Assembly: GCF_025971955.1 (NCBI RefSeq)
Contig: NZ_JAPDMX010000033.1
Location: 248,001 to 312,000, forward strand
Length of the DNA stretch: 64,000 nucleotides
Source of the DNA: Shewanella subflava
GTDB taxonomy: Bacteria; Pseudomonadota; Gammaproteobacteria; Enterobacterales; Shewanellaceae
Direction of reading: 5' to 3'
A program made the position numbers and the translations under genes. Under the pieces are notes generated by a model that did not search any database, was not told the origin of the DNA, and worked only from the letters and a program-made list of their open reading frames with translations. Positions 10,811-16,845 of the stretch are shown piece after piece; position 1 is the stretch's first letter; each line of letters opens with the position of its first letter.

Positions 10811-11287
10811 GGTTAAGCTCCTAAATTATTTCGTTAATTGAGTCTGCCACTAACCAGACGGATTTGGTGATTTTTATTCTAAAACTGAATTAAATTTCAG
10901 AACTAACATCAATCAACTCATGATTTAACATTAAAAGTGACTAAAAATTATTAAAATGATATTTAACAACGAAAAGCCCTATACTGCTATAAAAATGTTG
11001 TTTAGTTTTTTTGTTCCATAGGCAACTTGAACATCCTCCCTTTGCCACCCAAAGTCATGTTAAGCAAGCCATTAATTTTAAAGTGTTATTGCGGCTTCGT
11101 AGTAAAAATAAATGGGCCAAAAGGTGAAAAGAAAATTATTGAGGAGTTCTGCTATAAAGGGCAGTGAATGTGCTTTTAGGCTTAACATGACGCTAGATGC
11201 GGGTAATGGCGATAAGGAGCAACGCAAAGTGGTTTAATCGCGGTACGAACTTAAACCACTGATGATAAACATTAAGCAGAAAATGAC
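10811..11287. other. Intergenic region holding an inverted-repeat element
   Basis: No coding frame is supported in these 477 bp. The stretch holds a widely spaced perfect inverted repeat (11054-11191) and, near the yqcA end, a 10-bp inverted repeat at 11228-11237 and 11251-11260 (AGTGGTTTAA and its complement, 13-nt loop). The latter has no T-run on either strand, so it could be an RNA stem or an operator. Confidence 0.5.
11024..11225. repeat. Intergenic inverted-repeat element, copy A
   Basis: GTCATGTTAAGC at 11054-11065 is perfectly complementary to GCTTAACATGAC at 11180-11191, with looser complementarity outside (CTCCCTTTGCCA...CCC against GGGTAATGGCGATAAGGAG). The right arm (GGCTTAACATGACGCTAGAT) resembles, base for base with few changes, the right half of the element at 23.5-23.8 kb (GGCTAAAATGACACTACATT, on the minus strand), so the two look like diverged members of one family. 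The outer ends are approximate. Confidence 0.45.
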
Positions 11288-11746
11288 CTAAACTTTGTTT
11301 ACCACCGCCGCATGCCAAGTTGTCAGCCATTTGGTGGCTTCAAGTTCTGGTTCCATCGTCTCAGTTGCATCAATTTCAAGTCTTGGCGTCAATGCTTGTG
11401 CCCCCAACTCACTCAATAACGCATCAAATTGTTTTGCAGCACCACAGAAAGTGTCGTAACTAGAATCACCCAACCCTACAATACTATACTTCAATTTAGG
11501 TAAATAAGGCGCAGTGGTTTTCAGATGGGCGAACCAAGGATATATATCTTCTGTTACTTCTCCCTGCCCGGTTGTTGAACACACAACAATAAGATGTTCA
11601 GACTCTTTTGGAATAAAATCCGCTAATTCATTAGGCTTCATTAATGTTGCATTAAAGCCTAAGGCGGTTATTTCTTTGGCTAGGGTTTCAGCTGTAAATT
11701 GGGCACTGCCATATACCGTGCCATAGACTAAGTTAACATTGACCAA
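11288..11746 (-). CDS. yqcA: Flavodoxin, YqcA type
   Basis: A short-chain FMN-binding flavodoxin of about 152 residues. VYGTVYGSAQ near the N-terminus is the phosphate loop, STTGQGEVTEDIYPWF is the 60s FMN loop and VGLGDSSYDTFCGAAKQF the 90s loop, with the STTGQG and GDSSY signatures shared by YqcA and MioC. The partners yqcC and truC immediately upstream identify it as YqcA. The start is taken as TTG at 11746, 7 nt after AAGGAAAG; a GTG at 11776 is in frame but lacks a ribosome site. Its electron-transfer partner is not established. Confidence 0.88.
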   Translation of the reverse strand: MVNVNLVYGTVYGSAQFTAETLAKEITALGFNATLMKPNELADFIPKESEHLIVVCSTTGQGEVTEDIYPWFAHLKTTAPYLPKLKYSIVGLGDSSYDTFCGAAKQFDALLSELGAQALTPRLEIDATETMEPELEATKWLTTWHAAVVNKV

Positions 11747-11836
11747 AATACTTTCCTTTATGCGTCTTTTAAACACTAAGCTATTTACTTAAAATACTGT
11801 ATAAAATTGTTTTAATGCAAGTTTTCTTTCACTAAT

Positions 11837-12673
11837 TTAGATCAAGATGGCAGGTTCGCTATCTATTTCATCCCAACCTAGCAGATCAAAAACGTCTAGC
11901 CACTCTGACTCTAACTCTGTCTCAATATGCATCAACTTTGCCGTTACTGGGTGGAAAAACGATAGGCTTTTAGCAATCAGCCATAAACGGTTCACACCAA
12001 AGTGCTCACGAGCAAATTTATTTTGTTTACCATCGCCATGGGTTGTATCACCGATAATAGGATGACGTAAATGCGCCATATGACGACGCAATTGATGTTT
12101 GCGACCCGTTTTGGGCGTTAATTTTACTAATCCAAATCGACTGGTTGGATATCGACCTGAGCTGTAGGGAATTTCACTATTCAATAACGGTTGATAGAGT
12201 GTGACCGCATCTTGAGCAGGTTTATCCGTTGCCGCATATTTATCTGCGACATCATCAAGCTCTACTTTTAACGCATAGTCTAACTCTCCGGCTTCATGTA
12301 TGTTCCCTCTGACCAAAGCTAAATACTGCTTAGTGACACTATGTTGCTCAAATTGTTCGCATAAAATATGCGCACTTTCGCTATTTTTTGCAAATAACAA
12401 CACGCCTGAGGTCGGGCGATCTAAACGATGGACAGGAAAAACATGGCAGCCAACAAGATCTCGAGTTAGTTGCATGGCAAAAAAACGTTCTTTTCGCGCC
12501 AAATAACTTCTGTGTACTAATAAGCCAGCAGGCTTATGGATAGCAACAATATGTTCGTCCTCAAATAAAATCTCTAAATGTGGAGGAGACTCTTGCTGAG
12601 TTTCGGACTGCATATTGCTATCAAGTGATTCAATGCTTTTATCTGCATCAAAGGATTTATGATTATCATTCAT
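11837..12673 (-). CDS. truC: tRNA pseudouridine(65) synthase
   Basis: TruC makes pseudouridine at position 65 of certain tRNAs. Of 278 residues, the first 30 are a variable polar tail, then the RluA-type catalytic domain with VHRLDRPTSGVLLFAKN, where the Asp of HRLD is the catalytic residue. KTGRKHQLRRHMAHLRHPIIGD is characteristic of TruC and separates it from RluA and RluD. The ATG at 12673 overlaps the end of yqcC by 8 bp, pointing to translational coupling; an earlier in-frame ATG at 12715 lies deeper inside yqcC. It forms the yqcC-truC-yqcA operon, as in E. coli. Confidence 0.94.
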   Translation of the reverse strand: MNDNHKSFDADKSIESLDSNMQSETQQESPPHLEILFEDEHIVAIHKPAGLLVHRSYLARKERFFAMQLTRDLVGCHVFPVHRLDRPTSGVLLFAKNSESAHILCEQFEQHSVTKQYLALVRGNIHEAGELDYALKVELDDVADKYAATDKPAQDAVTLYQPLLNSEIPYSSGRYPTSRFGLVKLTPKTGRKHQLRRHMAHLRHPIIGDTTHGDGKQNKFAREHFGVNRLWLIAKSLSFFHPVTAKLMHIETELESEWLDVFDLLGWDEIDSEPAILI

Positions 12674-13007
12674 GGTGTTGTACCGTGCGATGGGGATTTG
12701 CAAGAAGGTGGTCAAATTTAACCAATAGGTTGATAATTAAGTGCTTGTCTGGTTGGTTTTGCCAAACTTGTTCAGCCATTGGAGCGATAGCCATTTCGGT
12801 TGGTAAAGGACTATGGGTGATAATTAACTGGCGCATTTTAGGCATAAGAATAAATTGCAGCCATTGCTCAAAGGATAATGTATCGCATGCGAATGGTGCT
12901 GTGCTGGCCATTGCTGAAGCTGACGGCTGACTTGTGGACCATAATGAGCTAGCTTTAAGTTGCAGCTCTAATTCAGCTAAAAACGTCAAACTCATTTCAT
13001 AAACCAT
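12666..13007 (-). CDS. yqcC: YqcC family protein
   Basis: A 113-residue helical cytoplasmic protein of unknown function. The block FEQWLQFILMPKMRQLI, then LPTEMAIAPMAEQVW and INLLVKFDHLL, aligns well with E. coli YqcC (EWLQWVLIPRMHDLL). The first possible ATG is at 13007; a second at 12995 is equally plausible. Its stop overlaps the truC start. Why it is tied so consistently to a tRNA pseudouridine synthase and a flavodoxin is not known. It is divergent from the DUF3549 gene 97 bp away. Confidence 0.88.
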   Translation of the reverse strand: MVYEMSLTFLAELELQLKASSLWSTSQPSASAMASTAPFACDTLSFEQWLQFILMPKMRQLIITHSPLPTEMAIAPMAEQVWQNQPDKHLIINLLVKFDHLLANPHRTVQHHE

Positions 13008-13104
13008 AAAAATAACAACTCTAATGCAATGCTAAAGGTTGAATATGATAGCATTAGCCACCATTAATACCCATAGATAGCCACGTGTCGTATAGCGAGT
13101 TACC

Positions 13105-14118
13105 ATGACAGAAATCACCACCCTAAGCCAATTTCTGGCCACAGCGAACACTCAGTTCCAGGTTTATGATCTTGGAAGAAGAGTCCAACACATCGATATG
13201 ATGGCTTTTCATCAAATTGAATCTTTGGTTTCACCTTACCCTTATCCGATCCAAGGCCATGCATTATTTGCTATTGTTTTCTGGCAAGAAAGTCAGCAAC
13301 CATTTATCTGGTTTATCAAACTGCCTTTAGATGAACAAGGGTTATTATCGCCAGCACCAAGACAACAATTTATAAAAATGATACTTGAGGCTCTTGGTAG
13401 AGATCCTACTCAGGCTTTAACAGATGAACAGCAACAACAATTAGCACACCATCCATTTAGTTTTAAGCCAAACCAACAAAAACTGGCTTTATTTAATGCC
13501 TTGGTCAGAAAACAACTTGGCCAGCAAGCTTCAAGTCAATATGAATCAGCCGCTCAATATCTTGCAGGTCAAATTCACGCAGACCAATGGCAGCATATAG
13601 GATTTCAAGGCCTGGCCGATGTTTGCGTCAGAATGGCATCATTTGATCACCAACAAGAAATCATTAACATCCTGCCTATCGCCCCTATTGAGGTTCAAGC
13701 AGCTCTTTGCGAATGCTTAGAACATCTGACATTAACACAACCTCTGGCTGATTCGGTGTTCGCACTCTTCAAACAAGCACCTATAGAGTATAAAGGGTTA
13801 TTTTTAAAGGCATTAGCTTCGCACATACCATTCAGTCAAGAGGCGATAGCCGACCTAGATGAACATCATCAACTTGATGATGCTATGTTAATTACAATCG
13901 CAGCACGAAATTGGCTCGCCTTAAAAGATGACACTACTCGCAAAACCTTCTTAGAGGCGCTGGCCAAACAATCACAATCCTTTTTCAATCAGGTTTTTGC
14001 TGATATTGTTGCTATACCTAGCCTTCGCAATGCGTTATTAAAGGATTTACGTGATCCAGAACGTAGCGATCAACTTTCACTCGCCATTGGCGGTTTATTT
14101 AAGGCTGCAAGCCTATGA
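13105..14118 (+). CDS. DUF3549 family protein
   Basis: A 337-residue soluble protein starting MTEITTLSQFLATANTQFQVYDLGRRVQ. It matches what I know of the DUF3549 family, found in Shewanella and Vibrio beside yqcC-truC and a DUF3301 gene. The N-terminal third has the conserved DLGR and PYPIQGHALFAIVFW segments; the rest is a helical, HEAT-like series (LADVCVRMASF, AALCECLEHLTL, LFLKALASHIPF). No catalytic motif, signal peptide or membrane segment is visible. Its TGA overlaps the next ATG (ATGA), so the two are translationally coupled. Confidence 0.85.
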   Translation: MTEITTLSQFLATANTQFQVYDLGRRVQHIDMMAFHQIESLVSPYPYPIQGHALFAIVFWQESQQPFIWFIKLPLDEQGLLSPAPRQQFIKMILEALGRDPTQALTDEQQQQLAHHPFSFKPNQQKLALFNALVRKQLGQQASSQYESAAQYLAGQIHADQWQHIGFQGLADVCVRMASFDHQQEIINILPIAPIEVQAALCECLEHLTLTQPLADSVFALFKQAPIEYKGLFLKALASHIPFSQEAIADLDEHHQLDDAMLITIAARNWLALKDDTTRKTFLEALAKQSQSFFNQVFADIVAIPSLRNALLKDLRDPERSDQLSLAIGGLFKAASL

Positions 14119-14501
14119 TGTCTGATTTTTTATTGATAGTCGCTTTGGTGGTTATAGCTGCTTTTTTCTGGCAGTTGCGCAATATGGCTGAAGTCAGCCG
14201 AGTTATTGCTGAACAAGCCTGTGGAAAACAAAATGTGCAACTCTTAGCCATTGCAATGGTATCTGCTCGTCCAAGCTTAGGCGGACACACGGGTTTGTGT
14301 TGGCGGGCTAAGTTTATGTTTGAATTCAGTACCGATGGTATGAATCAATATCGCGGTCATATCAACATGCACGGAAAAAAAGTCAGTAAGATAGATTGGC
14401 CTATTTTTCCTGAACCTGAGTGGCTTGATGCGCCAATGGCAAAAGGCAAGTTTGGTGGTTGTGGATCGAGTAATAGTTGTAATTCAGGTAAGTGCCATTA
14501 A
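14115..14501 (+). CDS. DUF3301 family small membrane-anchored protein
   Basis: A 128-residue protein with one N-terminal membrane segment (LLIVALVVIAAFFWQL, about residues 6-21), then a cytoplasmic domain with VQLLAIAMVSARPSLG and WRAKFMFEFSTDGMNQYRGHINMHGKKV, features of DUF3301. The last 25 residues are unusually rich in Gly, Ser and Cys (GKFGGCGSSNSCNSGKCH), suggesting metal or disulfide chemistry, though that is speculation. It starts within the DUF3549 stop codon. No function is established. Confidence 0.85.
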   Translation: MMSDFLLIVALVVIAAFFWQLRNMAEVSRVIAEQACGKQNVQLLAIAMVSARPSLGGHTGLCWRAKFMFEFSTDGMNQYRGHINMHGKKVSKIDWPIFPEPEWLDAPMAKGKFGGCGSSNSCNSGKCH

Positions 14502-14600
14502 TCGAATTGTTCAGTTCGCCATTATAGCAATGCTAGCGGAACAGCCTTCAACAGTTATATCTTAACTGGTTAGTCGTTTGAATTAACCAGGTTAAGAGAG

Positions 14601-14633
14601 TAAAAGAAAGGCCGTGACATTAAGTCACGGCCT
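14601..14633 (-). terminator. Terminator of CsrB-like RNA 1
   Basis: A perfect 10-bp GC-rich stem (AGGCCGTGAC at 14609-14618 with GTCACGGCCT at 14624-14633). On the minus strand TTTCTTTT follows, so termination is leftward, at the 3' end of the GGA-repeat RNA. Confidence 0.92.
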
Positions 14634-15009
14634 TCTGTTCTCTTGTTAAGCTTTCCCGCTATTTTGGTTGCTCCCTGCACCATCCATGCGTATCAGTTGC
14701 TCCTGCACCTATCCTTGCGCTTTCCCTGGGGATCCTTGTACTTGCGTACTGTCCTTCTTACTCGATTATCCTTTGACCGAGCCTGCTCTGTCCTGAGCGT
14801 GTCCTTAAATCGTCCTTGAAATCCCTTTTAATGTTTCCCACCATCCTAGTGGTCAGTCATTCTAAGTATCAATCCTAGATACTTACCTCGCCTTATCCAT
14901 AAAACGAGTTATTGTCCTTTTTGATAAACTATCATAGTCCTTTACTACACATCCAATATGTTTCAGCATCCTGCTTACACCACATCCTGTGTTTCGCTAT
15001 CCTTTGCTT
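14601..15009 (-). ncRNA. csrB: CsrB/CsrC-type CsrA-sequestering small RNA, copy 1
   Basis: No protein frame spans this stretch. Read leftward, it is a string of AGGA, AAGGA and CAGGA motifs (23 GGA by hand count), many in short hairpin loops: AGCA-GGA-TGCT at 14965-14975 and CACA-GGA-TGTG at 14981-14991 are examples. This is the architecture of CsrB, CsrC and RsmZ RNAs, which bind many copies of the translational regulator CsrA and relieve its repression. A strong terminator ends it and a UvrY-type palindrome lies about 180 bp upstream. The 5' end is inferred from a TAATAT -10 candidate at 15016-15021, so it may be off by tens of bases. Length about 410 nt. Whether it deserves the name csrB or csrC is arbitrary. 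Confidence 0.87.
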
Positions 15010-15180
15010 AAGTTAATATTAATCTAGGTACAACTTTTAAAATAGACACCAAACAACTGCGCAACAAAACAACAACAACCTAAAATTAGTATAATATAAT
15101 AAATTCACCTTAAAAACAATAGTTTATAATAAAATCCAAAAGTACAACTCATTAACAAAGCCTATTTGGCCTACAGCCTT

Positions 15181-15198
15181 TGTAAGAGATGTCTCACA
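15181..15198. promoter_or_regulatory. UvrY/GacA box upstream of sRNA copy 1
   Basis: TGTAAGAGATGTCTCACA is an 18-bp imperfect palindrome matching the GacA consensus TGTAAG-N6-CTTACA, and on the other strand is very close to the UvrY site known upstream of E. coli csrB (TGTGAGAGATCTCTTACA, from memory). It lies about 180 bp upstream of the proposed start of sRNA 1, the long spacing known for these promoters. Confidence 0.85.
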
Positions 15199-15240
15199 AA
15201 CGCTAGAGCAAAATACGAAACAAGCTTATTGTTCGCCAAA

Positions 15241-15274
15241 TAAAAAAGGCACAACCTGAATTCAGATTGTGCCT
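15241..15274 (-). terminator. Terminator of CsrB-like RNA 2
   Basis: A 14-bp stem (15247-15260 with 15261-15274). The single mismatch on the plus strand becomes a G-U wobble when transcribed leftward, and TTTTTT follows on that strand, which fixes the direction. Confidence 0.92.
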
Positions 15275-15647
15275 ATTTTAATTCTTACGTTAGCAACCTT
15301 GCTAAATTAATGCTTCCTGCCCATCCTTGCGTCTAGCCATCCTGGCTTTCCTTTAATCCTTTATATCTCAACAATCCTTTACTGACGTAAGTTGAGTTCA
15401 ATCCTTTGTTCAGCCATCCTTGAACTGAAAATTCAAATCCTTTGAATTGTCCTTTAGCATCCTGCTATCCAATCCCTGATCCCTTGTGTCAGCTTTCGCG
15501 TTCACCCATCCTTGTTTTGGCGATCCATTTGCCAAACTCATGCTCTATTTCCTTGAGCGTGTCCTTATTTCATCCATGATATTCAAAGTGTTAATTCAGT
15601 ATTATTGCTCTTCCTGAGCAAACCTACTTAATTCTTTCACTTGATGT
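15241..15647 (-). ncRNA. CsrB/CsrC-type CsrA-sequestering small RNA, copy 2
   Basis: A second tandem RNA of the same design, 20 GGA motifs by hand count and about 405 nt. Clear loop presentations include a 6-bp stem TTGCTC/GAGCAA around AGGAA (15605-15621) and a 7-bp stem AATTCAA/TTGAATT around AGGAT (15430-15448); AGCC-AGGAT-GGCT is another. A TATACA -10 candidate at 15654-15659 sets the approximate start. It has its own terminator and its own UvrY-type box, so it is an independent gene. It shares motif style with copy 1 rather than continuous sequence, suggesting an old duplication or the csrB/csrC pair. Confidence 0.87.
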
Positions 15648-15811
15648 AATCATTGTATAGGAGCCATATTCAAATAAAACACAAAGAACTGTTCATTAAA
15701 AAAAACCATCTATCGCAAAATTAAACAAACAATTAATCATCTGATTTTAATCAATAATTAATTTTAAAACTGGCTATCTAGCAAACTAATAACCATTAAC
15801 ACCTACAAGCG

Positions 15812-15829
15812 TGTAAGAGATTGCTCACA
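15812..15829. promoter_or_regulatory. UvrY/GacA box upstream of sRNA copy 2
   Basis: TGTAAGAGATTGCTCACA shares TGTAAGAGAT and CTCACA with the box at 15181 and lies about 173 bp upstream of the proposed start of sRNA 2. The same box at the same distance in front of both RNAs argues for shared control by the BarA/UvrY two-component system. Confidence 0.83.
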
Positions 15830-16239
15830 CCTGAGTGAGCACTTATAACTTTTTTATTTAACTCCTTGGTGACAATGGCTCTTTTGTCACAACAAAAAGC
15901 AACCAGAGGATATCCTCCCTGATTGATAATCTTTTTATTCAGATCTTTGGTTAAAAGATTTACTCAGAAATTAATACATTTTCTCATTGTTCAGTCGGAA
16001 ATTTTTAGGGTGTGTTGTTCTTTAGTGATGATTGTTTGAGCAGCATGATAATGCGTTATTATTTTTCGCCAAAAATATACGGTAACGCCATACCATACCT
16101 AAATTAACGCATTATATGCGCCATGGCTTTGGCTCCGTTAACACTAGAGCCAATTTCTGTGCAATTATTGACTATGGTTGGAATGTAAACCTTAGATGAA
16201 AATATCCTAATAATGCATCCGTACAAAATACCAAGTACA
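15830..16239. other. Intergenic region between the sRNA 2 control region and the ybaB terminator
   Basis: About 410 bp of AT-rich sequence in which I see no supportable gene, RNA or repeat. In related bacteria recR often follows ybaB at this place; no trace of it can be read here. Confidence 0.4.
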
Positions 16240-16268
16240 AAAAAGCCCAAGTGATAAACTTGGGCTTT
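16240..16268 (-). terminator. Terminator downstream of ybaB
   Basis: AAAGCCCAAGT and ACTTGGGCTTT form a perfect 11-bp stem with a short loop. On the minus strand a run of T follows, so it terminates leftward transcription from dnaX-ybaB about 70 bp after the ybaB stop. Confidence 0.88.
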
Positions 16269-16336
16269 AATGATTCTTCGATTTTGCTCCCCTAGCGTTT
16301 AGCAAGGTTGGATAGGGAGAAAAAAGAATGGAAATG

Positions 16337-16666
16337 TTAAAACGGCATTTTCATCCCAGGAGGGAGTTGCATACCGCCAGTAACTTCTGCCATTTTCGTT
16401 TTTTGGTTTTCTTCTACACGACGCGCCGCATCATTACAGGCTGCTGCAATTAAATCTTCCAGCATTTCTTTGTCATCTTCCATCAAGCTTGGGTCAATTT
16501 CCACACGACGGACATTGTGTGTGCCAGTCATAGTCACTTTCACTAAGCCGGCTCCTGATTCGCCAGTTATTTCCATACGAGCGATTTCTTCTTGCACTTT
16601 AGCCATTTTGTCTTGCATCATTTGGGCTTGCTTCATCAAGTTGCCCATGCCGCCTTTTCCAAACAT
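16337..16666 (-). CDS. ybaB: YbaB/EbfC family nucleoid-associated protein
   Basis: A small dimeric DNA-binding protein (109 residues) that coats the nucleoid. The N-terminal [38 protein letters not shown] and the [32 protein letters not shown] block are diagnostic. The C-terminal [11 protein letters not shown] tail is also typical. It lies 180 bp after dnaX in the usual dnaX-ybaB order, but the usual third gene, recR, is absent and a terminator follows instead. Confidence 0.95.
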   Translation of the reverse strand: MFGKGGMGNLMKQAQMMQDKMAKVQEEIARMEITGESGAGLVKVTMTGTHNVRRVEIDPSLMEDDKEMLEDLIAAACNDAARRVEENQKTKMAEVTGGMQLPPGMKMPF

Positions 16667-16845
16667 AATCGATTCTCTTTCTCTATTAAAATAATGGGTT
16701 TTAGCAAGTTACCAAATTGGCCTAATCTTACTGAAATTATATTGATTAGCAAACCCGTAAATGTAAATTTGCGAAGCTGCTAACCTATTGAAGCCATTTA
16801 GGCTAATACTATCACCGCCGATGTAACTCAACATCAACGAAATTA

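Noticed and set aside
11228..11260. Terminator of yqcA
   Set aside because: A 10-bp inverted repeat is present but no T-run follows on the leftward strand, so it was kept only as a noted inverted repeat.
14640..15620. Possible CRISPR-like array of repeated TCCTT units
   Set aside because: The repeated unit is only 4-6 bases, spacing is irregular and the units lie in loops of small hairpins. No constant 25-40 bp repeat or cas gene is present; the CsrB explanation fits far better.
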